From positions 124,001 to 188,000 of the forward strand of contig QANY01000261.1 in the NCBI GenBank assembly GCA_003255025.1: 64,000 nucleotides of DNA, in the 5' to 3' direction. Of this stretch, positions 10,771-22,760 are shown piece by piece (the stretch's first letter is position 1; each line of letters opens with the position of its first letter). The DNA comes from Datisca glomerata (taxonomy: Eukaryota; Streptophyta; Magnoliopsida; Cucurbitales; Datiscaceae). The notes beneath the pieces were generated by a model, which did not search any database, was not told the origin of the DNA, and saw nothing but the letters and a program-made list of their open reading frames with translations. The position numbers and the translations under genes are program-made.

Positions 10771-11660
10771 TTTTCTTCTTTCTTTTCCACATCAATTAAT
10801 GCTAATTAATGAGCGATAACATTAATTAATCGTTACAATTATTTTTCTTTAATACTTATAAGTTTTAATCTAACTTCAAATAACAATTTTACAATTTATT
10901 GTTGTTTAAATTATTACTTCTAATATCTTATCTTTAATTATTTAAATTATATGCGATTCAACATCTTTTCCTAATATATATAATTTTACATACACTTATA
11001 AAAAGTAGATTTTATACAGTACATTGACTGAAACTTAGAATTATCCCAAAGTCATATGATATCATAAATGTGTCAACAAAGGAAACACCAAAAACGGATG
11101 AGGAAAAAAACAGACAGTGACCTCTCTGAGAGCCATTTGACTCATTAGCAAGAAAACGAAAAGAAAAAAAAAGAACCATGAATTAGAGGTCATTTTCAAA
11201 AGTGGGCCTATGTCACTTTGAGGTAGCACTGAATCTAGACTGCTACACTAATATTTTCTTTATTTAAATACCAATTGGGAAGTCCTCACAAGTAATACTA
11301 AATTCCAATTGGACGTCTAGAAGTTTTCTTCAAATTCAGCCGCCATGCCTTGCTGTGTATTTTTGTGTTTTTATCATTGCCGTCGTCATGTTAAAAATTA
11401 TAACTTCTATTGTTTTTAAGAAATTTAAAACTATTATAAACTCAGACGATAACTTGACTGAATATAGTACATGTTGCTTTTTGTCAATTCATGAGAAATG
11501 AAGCACTGATATTATTAATTAATCTAGTATAAGATGTTTTCTTCACCTTCTTATTTATTTAAGTTGTAGATCAGAGTTCTGCTTAAATTGACACTACGAT
11601 ACACAAAAGTCACACAAACCAATTGAAAGTATCGTCGAGTTGATAATCTTTAATTTAGAG
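10771..11660. other. Intergenic DNA, no gene seen
   Basis: This AT-rich spacer lies between the viral element and copia element A. I see no supported coding or RNA feature. Confidence 0.5.
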
Positions 11661-11672
11661 AGGCGATGAACA

Positions 11673-11726
11673 ATGCATTTGCGGGCTCGTTTTCTACACA
11701 CAAGAATAAACAAGAAACTCCGCAAC
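11673..11726 (+). repeat. Short dispersed repeat, copy 1
   Basis: This contains TTCTACACACAAGAATAAAC and AAACAAGAAACTCC. A clearly related copy lies at 16224-16277. The pair brackets copia element A, but I cannot assign it to a known element. Confidence 0.5.
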
Positions 11727-11756
11727 AAAGAACACTACGAAGGTGGGTCCTCTTCG

Positions 11757-12330
11757 TCATGGAGCCTTTGAAGAGAGAAAGAGTTATTCAATGTCTCGAA
11801 CTCGTACATAGTGATGTATGTGAATAATTGAATATCCAAATAAGATGAAATTATGGATATTTTATAACATTCACATATGACTATTCACGTTTTGGATATG
11901 TTTATCTAATGGTCAAAAGTCTGAAATCTTTGAAAAGTTCAAAGAGTACAAGACTATGGGTGAGAATCAATTAGAGAAACAAATCAAAACACTACGATCT
12001 GGTCGTGGTGCAGAGTACTTATTAGGAGAGTTCAAATACTTTCTCAAGGAAGAAGATATTCTTTTTTAGTTTGTAGCAGCTGACACTCCATAATAGAATG
12101 ATGTGTCAGAGAGAAAGAATCAAACTCTGTTGGATATGGTTAGATTCATGATGCGATATTCATCTCTCCCGGATTCATTCTGGGGATATGCTTTTGGAAC
12201 AAAGGCATATATTCTGAACCAAGTTCTATCAAAGAGGGTGCCTAGTATACCATATGAAAGATGGAGTGGATGAAAGTCGTCCGTAAGCCACCTTGGGATA
12301 TGGGGATGCCTGATACACATATTGAGACTG
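11757..12330 (+). pseudogene. Copia A integrase remnant
   Basis: The family enzyme is a DDE integrase that joins element DNA to the genome. The first catalytic region reads LELVHSDVCE (about 11799), followed by YFITFTYDYSRFGYVYLM (about 11851-11905). A C-terminal block reads NQTLLDMVRFM with SSLPDSFWGYA up to about 12190. Stops and frame changes occur throughout, for example after DVCE and near 12069. Confidence 0.75.
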
Positions 12331-13530
12331 AAGATAGGCAAGTTAATCAGTCGATCAGAATTATGCCTGTTTGTAGGATATCTCACATGAACGAACGAAT
12401 ACGTCTTTTATAGTCCAACAGATAAGAAAACATTCATGAGCACGATTGTGTGTTTTCTTGAAGAGAACTACATAAGAAGTGTGAAGCTGAGAAACACACT
12501 TGTGCTAAAGGAATTATTGAGTGGGAGGACATTGACTTCCTAATTAGGACTTGTTCCCGATTCAATAATGGAAGAATCACATCAGGAGCCAGAGCCTACG
12601 GAGCCTCGGCGTAGTGGGAGGGTTGTGAGACAACTTGACATGTACATGTCTTATGGAGATGCCTTAACGACACTCTCAGATAAGGATCATGATAAACTTG
12701 TTTTCTACTAGCAGGCTATAGCTGGTCCTGAAGTAAACTTATGGTAAGGCGTCATGAATGTCGAGCTACAATCGATGTACTCGAACGAAGTTTGGAAGCT
12801 TGTAGATCCTCCTAAAGATCCAGATGGAAATGTAGAAACATTCAAAGTTAGGTTTGTAGCCAAGAGCTACAAGTAAAAGGAATGTATTAACTATGAGGAT
12901 AACTTCTCACCGGTGGCCATGCTTAAATCCATCTGAATTCCTCTGTCCATTGTTGTTGCCCTTGATTATGAAATCTAGCAGATGGACGTCAAGACTGCTT
13001 TCTTGAATGACAATCTTGAAGAGCATATTTATATGACTCAACCAGACGAGTCCATGGAGAAAGACCGAGACGGCAAGATTTACGATCTGTTGAAGTCTAT
13101 TTATGGACTTAAGGAAGAAACCTGTTCGTGGAATATCATATTCGATGAAACTGTGAAGAGTTTCAGTTTTGAGCAGTTAGTGGATGAACCATGTATGTAT
13201 AAGTTGATATACGAAAGGAATGTGATTTTTCTAGTTTTGTACGTGGATGATATTCTACTCGTTGTGAATAATGTAGGAAAATTGTATGATGTCAAGATTT
13301 GACTTGCAAAGCAATTTGATATGAATGAACTTGGAGAAGCTGCATTTGTCCTAGGTATTCAAATCTTTCAGGATCAAAAGAACAGTCAATTGGCACCGTT
13401 TCAACCATCTTATATTGATAAGGTGATAGACCACTTCAATATGTAAGACTCCAAGAAGGGATATCTTCCATTTAGGGATGAAGTTAGTCTTTCCAAGGAG
13501 TAGTCTCCCAAGAATCCTAAAAAGGAGGAA
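12331..13530 (+). pseudogene. Copia A reverse transcriptase remnant
   Basis: The RT copies element RNA into DNA. From about 12730 one frame reads WKLVDPPKDPDGN, then VRFVAKSYK, then QMDVKTAFLNDNLEEHIYM (about 12979-13035), which is the copia RT hallmark. The stretch 12982-13302 is open for 106 codons and contains the catalytic box VLYVDDILLV (about 13236-13265). The frame breaks at a TGA near 13300 and continues as LAKQFDMNELGEAAFVLGIQ. The part before 12730 is the degenerate linker between integrase and RT. Confidence 0.85.
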
Positions 13531-14110
13531 GACATGAGAAAAATTTCATATGCCTCAACTGTAGGAAGTCACATGTATGCAATGTTTTGCACTAGATCAA
13601 ATATTTGCTAAGCCATAGGCGTGGTGAGTCATTTCCAATCTAATCCCAGACTCGAGCATTGAAATGTTGTCAAGCATATTCTCAAGTATCTTTGGAGAGC
13701 GAAGAAATACATGTTTGTGTATATAACTACTGACCTGAATATGACGGCTTATACCGATTCTGAATTCCAAGCGGACAAGGATTTTAAGAGGTCCATATCA
13801 GGATCGATTTTCATCCTAAATGGTGGAGCGATGTTATGGAGAAGTATCAAACAATCTTACATTGTTGATTCTACCATGGAAGTTGTGTATGCAGCGGTTT
13901 GTAAAGTTGCAAAGGAGACTGTCTGACTTAGAAAGTTCCTAAAGACTCTGAAAATCGTTCTAGATGCTGACAAATCCATAACACCTCATCAGAGAGATAG
14001 TTCAACGAGGAGATGTTCAAGTAACACATATATTGATGGTTAACAACTTGGCAAATCCATTCATGAAGACTTTAAGCAGTAAAGTTTTTTATGATCAACT
14101 AGAGGGCATA
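13531..14110 (+). pseudogene. Copia A RNase H remnant
   Basis: The domain removes RNA from the hybrid during reverse transcription. The open part 13711-13926 carries the first active-site region TAYTDSEFQADKDFKRSISG. It continues as GGAMLWRSIKQ and DSTMEVVYAA, where the usual catalytic Glu of the xEAE motif is replaced (MEVVY). A stop at 13924-13926 is followed by further matches to about 14075. Confidence 0.8.
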
Positions 14111-14154
14111 GGGATCCGAGATTGTACACGCCTGCTTTAGTCCAAGTGAGAGAT

Positions 14155-15973
14155 TTTTAGAATTATATCTAGAAAGTAGGGTGTAATCACTATTTGTGAG
14201 TAAACAATTATTTCTTCGATATTATGTATTATTGAATTTTATGAATAAATTAAAAGTCTCTTTTAGTTAAAAAGTGTTTGTAATTTACTTAAGTCATGAA
14301 ACTATTATCAACGTAGGAAGAGTAAAGATAGAGCAGTCTTCCAAAAAACTATTTTGAGATAGTTCAGAATATTATTCATAGTCTTAGGATCGACTGTCAA
14401 TCAAATCCAATTATGACTGTTAAGTTGAATCAAATGATACTGGTCTTAGGGCATGAGAGTATATACTCTAACGATTGACTTAGACATGTTATGAAACATG
14501 TTGAATAGACCAGTAACCGATTAGTTTAGAGCAAAGTCGTTTATCTAGCTTTAAATCTAATTGTTACACTTTAAAAATATTTTCATAATTACCTTAATCC
14601 TGAGGTGAATATGAAACTTGATTTAGTTACTTGCCATCTTTGATATGTCAAAGGAGTGAGTTTGAATTGCCGGACAATATCTCGACTGTTGGACTGTGAT
14701 TCAACTATGTTAGAGTTGTGTGATTCACAAATATGAAGTTCGTGGTAAGATTGCAAAAACAACAATATCACCTTATATTTTATTGATGAGTGTGTGAATA
14801 AATAAACCAGGCCCCGTACTCGATGAAGTGAGTCATTGAATAAGACATAGTGATCTGTATGAGACATTTCACTGATATGTTTTTCTTATTCACAGTTAAT
14901 AAAAGAGTTAACGATATAATAACTAGATGGGTAAAACGGTAATTTTATATTCCGTTATTGTTACTGATATTCACGAAGGGTAATATCATAAAATATTCCG
15001 TGGACCGTGAAATATAAATATTTATTTGCACCAACATAAAAGTAGCGCGCATGAATCAAGAGTTATATCGACATCAGACATATAGTTGAGTCGTACGACA
15101 TCGGGATTAAATAGGTCAGGAATTTATGGAGATAAATTAACCGAGTATTTGAATCTCATAGTTTTATTCACGTGGTTCTATTTGATCTGAGGAATGACTC
15201 ATAATGATAGGAATGAGAAACAACATTAGTTGGACCAAAACGTGTTTTGGACCAAGGCACACTTCCTGAGCTCATGTATGATGAGTGTCATCACTATTTT
15301 AACGAAAACTAAAATTAATTTTCAAATTAATTATTTTATTATTGTCCAATTATTAGATAATTAGTAAATAAAAGAAGTTAATTATCAATTTAATTCATCT
15401 ATTTAAAGAGAAGTGAAAATTGCATATAAGTGTATATGAAATGTGGAATTTTAGTTTCTAGAGATAGAGGCATATGAGTAAATTCTATAATTAAATATAA
15501 AAGGGTTTTAAACCTAACCCTAAGCGGAGCTAAGTGTTAGAAATAGTAGAAATAGTTTCTCGTCCCCCTCCCTAAACACTGTTGCCACCGAAATACAGTA
15601 GGGAAAAGGAAAATATTAATATTTCTCTTCCAATCGCTGTTTTGAGAGCTCACACTCAATTCCTACTGATATCCTTAAGAGATATACTTCTGATTCTAAC
15701 GGGTGATTGTTAGTGCGAAGATCAATTATTAGCTCAGTGAAAAATGACGCACGCGAGATAGAAATTAGATCCCGCCAAATCAGAATTTCTTCATTAATTG
15801 AAAAAGTATAAATTGTTTCAATCTTTGCTCGATGCGTTTATATAATTATGTATTCATTGATTGATTTTGTGTTTAAATAGATTAAACGTGTGTATGAATT
15901 TTTTTGAAATTTTACCCATGAACTTGTCACGGTTCATTAAATTTCCATCTAAATCTAAAACTCGATCCAACAA
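14155..15973 (+). repeat. Copia A 3' LTR (about 1.82 kb)
   Basis: The LTR starts right after the polypurine tract, at TTTTAGAATTATATCT, which corresponds to TGTTGGAATTATTTCC in element A'. It ends in CGATCCAACA, the same end as in A'. The first several hundred bases align to the reverse complement of 55397-54600. It is about 330 bp longer than the A' LTR, so one of the two has an internal insertion or deletion. Confidence 0.75.
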
Positions 15974-18900
15974 TTATCACGTCAAGTTATAAAGGGAGCC
16001 GAGTTGGTGTGCAAGATGTCGCCGAGCTAGGGTCTTTAACTTTGACATTGTTCATCTATTGCTTTTCAACTATTTTTTTGTGCCTCACTTAAGGCTATTC
16101 AGGTCGAACCATGTTTCTCGATTTCTCAGTTCGGGCTTCTGAACACATAGTATGCATCTAGAAGCATTTAAAGAGTATTCATGAGAGTCCCTTTTACATG
16201 CAAGATTGTAGAAAGGGAATGAAAAATGTGTTGTGGACTCGTCTTCTACACGGAACAATAAACAAGAAACTCCACGGGGAAAAATATGATGACAACAGTT
16301 TCTAATAAGGAGACTCTATTGCTTAAATTAGATCTCAATAAAAATTTAGGCAAGGTAAATTTAAGGCGGTCGAGCTCTGACTTACCCTAACCCCTAGATG
16401 GCATACAATGCTTATTTTTATACTCCAAGAGATTGACCTCATGGATGACTAAGAAGTGGCCTTAATTTGATAATTAAGCATAACTAGCATTTCGTGTAAT
16501 TTCTAAATGCGCTTAAATTATGATGTTGGAGAAATGTTTAGATGTGGCCGCCTCTATCTTAATACTCTGACATGTGGTATTAGGTCATAGTTTTTAAGTG
16601 AAAAGTTGGCTCTTTTAAAAGTGCGTGAGCCAATTTTTACCGTACCTCACTTTTTTGTTACAATTTTACAAGTGTAAATTTCTTTTTATACATTTATATC
16701 GAAACAATTTAATTTTTATTTATTTGAAAATTTAAAGCTTTCGTACGTTTGTTTATTTAGGGCTTGATATAGTTCTCTTTTTGGTGAAAAAATATTTTGC
16801 ACACTGGCAAAAGAACCATGAATTAAAATGTTTTTTTTTTCTCAAGATTGTCATTTATTTCCTAGATACATAAATTACACATACTTAAAAATCATTTAGC
16901 ATTGTACAAAATAGTTTTTTTTTCTTATAAAATTTAGAACCATGAATTCGTGTTTTTTTTAAAACTAAATGCAGAACGGTTAAGCTCATAAAATAATTGT
17001 ACCTAATGCTGAAGATGGTTGAGATGAAATTGTATAAATATAAATATATTAAAATATCTTTTTTAGTCTTATAATAAGTATATATTGACAATTGAGGTCT
17101 TAAAACAAAACAAAATAGACACTGCCCATTGGTATAGCAGGAAAATTATTTTCACATTTATTTCTATTTTATTTTATGTTGAAACCAAACAACAAAATTA
17201 GACTAAAGCTGTTAGACGAGCTATTTTATTTTCTCTATATTTTATTATTTTCCTCTTTCATATCACCTTCCACGATTCTAAGTAAAAGAATTTGGAATAA
17301 TTAAGATTTAAAAGCCTAATCTTCCATTTACATAATTACTCCGAGTAATTGGACAGAGGAAGAATCTGCTTAGAAAAGAAAACGAGAGAGAAAATTCTTT
17401 TCCACGCGTGTTTGCCATTTGGCATTATAGGACCTCCTGTTCTGTTCAAAGATACGGTCAAAGCCAACTTTAGGCTAGCCGTGTATTAACAAGAGATGTG
17501 CGAGTACTCCTCACTAGTAATTTATTAGTCTTATTTTAAACCAATTGAAATATATGAATCTTGCAAATAATTACTACTCTTGTTCTCATTGAAATAAAAT
17601 AATATAACGTTAAATCTCGTGTTCAGTTATGTTCAACGAACATATAAAAGAAATTAAATGACATGAAATTTGTTACCATTATGCTATTATATGGTGATAT
17701 AGTCTCAGTTTATTATCAAATTCACTTTGAAAGAGAAATTGAATGCCATTAGCCTTACTTATTCCTTCTTCTTTTGACTAAATTTTAGAGAGGAGTATTA
17801 GATAGTGGAGTGTTCTTTTTTTCTTAGTAGCATATGCTTGACGAAGCCCTTTTTGACTGTATGTATATTGATCTAAATTTACCTTTTGATGAGAATTTTA
17901 CATTTTACTATAGAACGTAGTCTGGTTCAATGGCACCAAGGTACAAGTGTCAAAACTCTATACGTTGCCCCTCTCCTCAATGGCCCAATCTAATATCACC
18001 AATAATCGATGATATTCGTCCGTTGAGGGTACCCGACACGCATGCTGGAAAATTGCCTTCATAACATTACAATATTATACTCTTTTTTTTTTTTTCAAGT
18101 GCTCTAAATGGGAAAGATAGAGCATCTCCTGCTGAGGCCGAACAAGCAGTGATGTTCGGTTGATTGAGGCCGTCGATTTAGATCTTAGCGACCTAAATCA
18201 ATTAAACACTAAATTTAAAAGAATAAAAAGTGAATCCATTTTTTTTAAAGTCAATTTAAGTCGTTGAGATGATCTTAAGCCAACAACTCAAATCATACAT
18301 AATCTTCTCTTGATATGACGAACATGAGATGATCTCGGTTAGCAGCGTGGACCATGCAACATTGAATGTTCCTTTTCAGAACCGAGTTAAGTCAACGACT
18401 GGATATTTAGTGTGCACAAGAAAATTATTTATTTTTGATGCTCACTAATTAAGCTAATAAATTAACTATTTTTTTACGGTCACTAAAAATTGTCAAAATT
18501 TTGGTGTGGACATTTCAAGTTTCTTAAGGTGTTGCATATTAAGATAAGTGTGACATTCTCTATTCTTTATATAAGATGCCAATGAAGTGGATAAGAACTA
18601 ATAGTACAAATAAAACGTATTTCATACATGCGCAATATTGAGATGAAAATCAAGAGTCTTCCATTTTCTATACAAAACTGACATTGTATTTAACTAGTTC
18701 ACTGTTAGAAAAAAACATAAAACATAATTATTTGATAATTTTCTTACATGATGCAATTGAAAGGTAAAGAATATATAGGGATGTGATTAAAAGTTTGACA
18801 CTTTGTCTCTAATACAAAACCGAAAATATCATATTTTATTAATTTATAATATTATAATAAGCAACAAAAAGTCACAAAAAATGTAAACTTGTTAAGGCAT

Positions 18901-20120
18901 GGAGTGATCATTTGCTATAAAATTATCAAATAATAATATAAATTATACTTGATTAGGGGGTTCTGTAATTATAACAAAACATTTGGTGAACTATTAATAT
19001 GTGAAACTAATAAAGCTATGGGCAAAATTATTTTAAATTTTATGAAATATAAATTAGATATTGGAAAGGGGTAAAAATAGTCTTATACATCAATTCTCTC
19101 TACTTTATTAATTTTAAGTTCTAAAGAAATATTTGAAAGTAATATTCTTGAATAAATTTATTGATAAAGTTTGTTTATGAATAGATTTAATTGTAACTTT
19201 TCATATTCCTACTAACTTGTACGTTTTACTATGATTCTCATGATAATTTATTTTATATTTTCCTGTTAGGTTGAACGACTTCAAGTTTGGTTAATCTTAT
19301 TAAATGACTTTTTGATTTTGAATAATCTTATCATATATATAAAGTTTGGAATGAATATCCTTCATTGCGTCCAGTATCAATACCCAACTTTTATCATGTA
19401 TTATAATAATGTTCAACATTAGTCACTAATTAAGTAATTTGATTATTTTGTATGAATAATTCATTTAATAAATTGATTAATTTTGGAATGTGCAACTCAA
19501 TTAAAAGGTTTGATATTAATTCTTTACGTTTTAACTCTTAACTCTTCTCTTCATTGTTGCTATGATTTGCCTCTTAATATTCAAAAGATTTTGAGTGAAT
19601 TTTTATATTATATTTTAATTATGGACAAAGTAATGATTATAAATGAAAAAGAAAACAGATATTCCGAAAGGTTCTTCTTTTTTGCATATAATTGAAAAAA
19701 AATTATAATTGTACAGAAATTGAAAATTTCAATATTCTCTCTGCTGAATACTGATAAACTTTTCAATTTCTTCTTCTATGTCAATAAATAACTAATGTAC
19801 TTTTCAAAAATAGAAAAACTGAAAGACGAAGAATGATGGACTCTCATTCTCTCTCAATAGTCCAATTCTCAGTGCATGTAAAGAGAGAACTTAAAATGAA
19901 GATTGAAAATGTGAGTTGTATCTCATTGTGACGAGATTCTTTCACGATTATAGAAAACTACATGAGTCAGATATCTAAACGAGCTTTTATTTGTATTTCA
20001 ATTTGTCTTCCATTAGAATTTCGTCTAATTCTTTTCAAATCGTGAGATGTTTTGTTACATATTTATTCAAGCATAAGTATTGATCTACATTTGCACTTAC
20101 AAAAATGATTTTTCCCGGTG
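15974..20120. other. Gene-poor DNA, probable decayed repeats
   Basis: No gene is supported. The stretch 15980-16480 is GC-richer and repeat-like, including TAACCCCTAGATGGCATACA, and may be an old LTR. I cannot classify it. The rest is AT-rich spacer with chance reading frames. Confidence 0.45.
16224..16277 (+). repeat. Short dispersed repeat, copy 2
   Basis: This contains TTCTACACGGAACAATAAAC and AAACAAGAAACTCC and matches 11673-11726. It lies 250 bp beyond the end of copia element A. Confidence 0.5.
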
Positions 20121-20905
20121 ATTATGCCAACATGCTACACGTCGCTCGCTCATAGACAGAAATCCCAAGCCACTCAAGCAACGAGATCAACTAGCTCGGA
20201 TGCTGGTGGTTGAGGATCAATGGCTTAAGCAGGAACTATATCTACTGCATTTCATTCTGAATGGTCTACTGCACAAAGAAGAAAAGGTTTAGTTTTGAAG
20301 GGCTGGCTCTCGACCACGAAATGCAGGCTTTTCAGTGCTGCTTCCGTAGGCCGAGGATGATGCCGTTACCCCTCACTGACTCCAACCAAGAATTTGAAGG
20401 AAAAGGTGAAAAATCTAGAGAAAAAGCACAATACGCAATTCCTGCTTTAAATAAGCTGTAAGGACCAACAAAAAAGGATGGAACTGCAACTACGGGCTAA
20501 ACTCGATAAAATAGCTTAGGCCTTTGGAGTCTCTTTTCTTACTGCCGGGGGCTCCTAGAAAAAGAGAGAGTGAAACGCCCAAAGAAAGCAAAATCGCAGG
20601 AGACAAGGCTGTAGTCACAGCAGAGGGTGGCAAAGTCGTCTCTCAAAAAGTCGAAACACGAGTTGCCAAGAGGACGAAGGAAGGATGGAATGTAGTCCCC
20701 TCGGCTGAGAGACCGACGAAGAAAGCATTGCCACCAAAGATGGCTGAAGTGAGTGTGAAGCAGACCTCGGTGAATGTTCAAAAGACCCTGAGTTTGACGC
20801 CTTCGCCCTCGAACGTAGCGCGCTACAACGTACGTAGAGAGTATTTGACCGTAGCTCGAGTCTCTCCCGAAGCTAGTGAACGAAGTGAACGGTGACGGAA
20901 CGGAA
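20121..20905 (+). other. GC-rich insert, probable organelle-derived (NUMT-like)
   Basis: Base composition jumps to roughly half G+C between about 20140 and 20905, against about one third around it. The text resembles plant mitochondrial intergenic DNA, for example GCTAGTGAACGAAGTGAACG at 20871-20890. A 123-codon open frame (20524-20895) begins MESLFLLPGAPRKRESETPK and ends ASERSER. It is Lys/Ser/Arg-rich, matches no family I recognise and is probably a chance frame. A second open frame, 20261-20461, is equally unassigned. Origin from the mitochondrion is inferred from style and composition only. Confidence 0.45.
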
Positions 20906-20930
20906 TTATATCTAAGAATCCGGCCCGTTA

Positions 20931-21198
20931 TACTACAGGGTGGCTTGTCGCCGGTTTTTAAAAACCACCGCTATAGATCAACATATGGCGGTTTCAAAAC
21001 CGCCGTGAAACCGCCACCGAATGTTTACCATTTGGCGGTTTGAACTGGTAGAAAAAGTTTATCTTTGCCACCGATTGTTAAAACAGCCGCAAAAGATTTG
21101 GCGGCGGTTTTGCAACCGTCGGAAAAGTTTTTAGCAACGATTAAAACCGTCACCATAGACTAAGAAAATCATCAGGAAAAACTATTTTTCTTGTAGTG
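20931..21198. mobile_element. Short non-autonomous CACTA-type element (268 bp)
   Basis: The right end read on the minus strand is CACTACAAGAAAAATAG, the common plant CACTA terminus. The left end is TACTACAGGG, matching the first seven bases except one. Between them GGCGGTTT and its complement AACCGCC occur repeatedly, the sub-terminal transposase-binding style of this superfamily. Flanking triplets are TTA and TTG, so a 3-bp target duplication is plausible with one change. Alternatively it could be the right end of a larger CACTA that includes the GC-rich insert. Confidence 0.6.
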
Positions 21199-21582
21199 TT
21201 GGGACAATGAAGATATTAAAAAGTTCAACAAAACAAATTCCGCCAACGATATTTTAGTTTAATGAATTTTTAATTTTTAAAAACGAAATTCTAAGAAAGA
21301 AAAACATGAGCCATTTGCATATGAGCACGTATACGGATTTTTACCTATTTATTCTCAATAGTTTTTTATTAAATCAGTTCTTTTGTAGTTTTATTTTATT
21401 TTATAAAATGTTTATTCAATCTCAAAATATAGCAAAATATTTACTAAATTGTACACGTAAATTTTATATACAGATGTTATGGATTAGTTCTATATTTCAT
21501 CAAATTTAAAATTATTATGAATTATTCTATTTATCTATAGTATGATTTAAGTTTATAGTTTTTAATTTATTTTTTTATAATT
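21199..21582. other. AT-rich spacer, no gene seen
   Basis: Only chance open frames are visible. Confidence 0.5.
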
Positions 21583-21604
21583 CCGTGCACGGTCTTTTTA
21601 CTAA
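21583..21604 (+). mobile_element. Helitron-like 3' terminus
   Basis: A perfect palindrome CCGTGCACGG at 21583-21592 is followed eight bases later by CTAA (21601-21604) and then T. This is the hairpin, CTRR and T-flank arrangement of Helitron 3' ends. The matching 5' end is not identified. Confidence 0.35.
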
Positions 21605-21714
21605 TATTCTAGAAAAACTTAAGCTTCTTTGAACAATACCATTTAGAATTACAAAGAACCAATTAATAAAGATATGTGATTATTAATGGATAAGATTCAA
21701 AAAATATTTGTATA

Positions 21715-21741
21715 GCCGTGCATCACACAGCATAAAACTAG
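21715..21741 (+). mobile_element. Helitron-like 3' terminus (decayed)
   Basis: The sequence GCCGTGCATCACACAGCA is followed by AAAACTAG (CTAG at 21738-21741) and a T. The hairpin is imperfect. It resembles the 3' end of plant Helitrons, and the partner end was not found. Confidence 0.35.
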
Positions 21742-22539
21742 TTTATTATCGAAAACTGAAGTTTATAATTACCGCCGATAAATACTTGTTGTTAATACAC
21801 ACGTCTTCAGCTTATTTTGTCTATTATGTTGTTTGTAATCTTATCAATTCTTTTTACTAAATGAATTTAGTTTTAAACAATTATATTATTTATTTGAAAT
21901 TTAATTAAGCAACTTATGACAACAAAGTCCACGAATAAAAAACAAATTAATTTAATATTCTAACTATATATCATGTATTTCTAATCTACTACATTAATTT
22001 TGATTATAACATCTTCTGGTAATCCTGTTGAGTGGTCTAGTTGAGGGCTAACGTTATTTTTTAATCTTTTTCACTTAGACCTAATTTATCTTTAAAGAAA
22101 AAAAAGATCACATCTTTGAGCAACCTTAAAATTTAATCGATCTAGCATTTGATATCTTCTACGTACCAAACGGTTACTTAGGTCTTTCACTTTTCCTTTG
22201 AAGAAAGTTATGCTTGGATGAGGAAAAATATTTGAAAGGAAAACGTCTTTAGAGAGAATCTTATGCTAGTCTTTGTTAGTCTTCCTATCTACATTCTTTA
22301 TCTTTTCTGTGAAAAGAATTGAATTTCACAAAGAATTATTCGTTGCGAGACTTCAATTGACTATCCCCTAAATTCGAAAGTTCAAAGACTTCTTGCTTTT
22401 ATTGACAAATGACCTTCGCCATCGAGTATATCGTGGGTGAAGTTAACGTCTTTGTGCTAGGCTTTTTAAACCAAAACCAAACACCAATATACTGATTATT
22501 ACTAACATCATATGTATTTGCATCATATGTATTGCTAAC
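21742..22539. other. AT-rich spacer, no gene seen
   Basis: Nothing coding is supported. Just before 22540 the sequence contains CATATGTATTTGCATCAT, which recurs beyond the other end of element B at 29764. Confidence 0.5.
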
Positions 22540-22760
22540 TCTAGAATTATAGGAAAAGAAGAGAAGAAAAAGAAAAGAAGATAAAAAGAGAAGAACGGTA
22601 AAAGGAAAGAAACAAGAATAGGGTCTTTATATTAATTTATTATCTATATCAAACTATTACAACATTATATACTGATACATAGAAAGAGTGACACTTTGTA
22701 TCACTATAACAGACTAATCAACTAATTGTTTAATGGTTAGAAGCTATAATATTCTTAACA
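22540..22760 (-). repeat. Element B 3' LTR
   Basis: On the minus strand it starts TGTTAAGAATATTATAGC and ends ATAATTCTAGA. The purine-rich tract GAGAGGGGA lies just before it, where a polypurine tract is expected. It contains an AGAAGAG-rich stretch, shared with the LTR at 29571. Confidence 0.7.

Larger units (their letters stand above)
11740..15973 (+). mobile_element. Ty1/copia element A, 5'-truncated
   Basis: The order integrase, reverse transcriptase, RNase H defines Ty1/copia. These remains are followed by a polypurine tract (AAGTGAGAGAT, 14144-14154) and a 3' LTR. The 5' LTR, gag and protease are missing, because the element starts abruptly just before the integrase core. Many stops make it non-coding. 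The LTR and the RT are related to the minus-strand element at 53.9-56.6 kb. Confidence 0.85.

Noticed and set aside
12120..12386. Minus-strand 88-codon open frame
   Set aside because: It lies opposite the copia A integrase and is a shadow of it.
20539..20781. Minus-strand 80-codon frame in the GC-rich insert
   Set aside because: It is antisense to the longer plus-strand frame, without any recognisable domain. Neither frame has convincing gene evidence.
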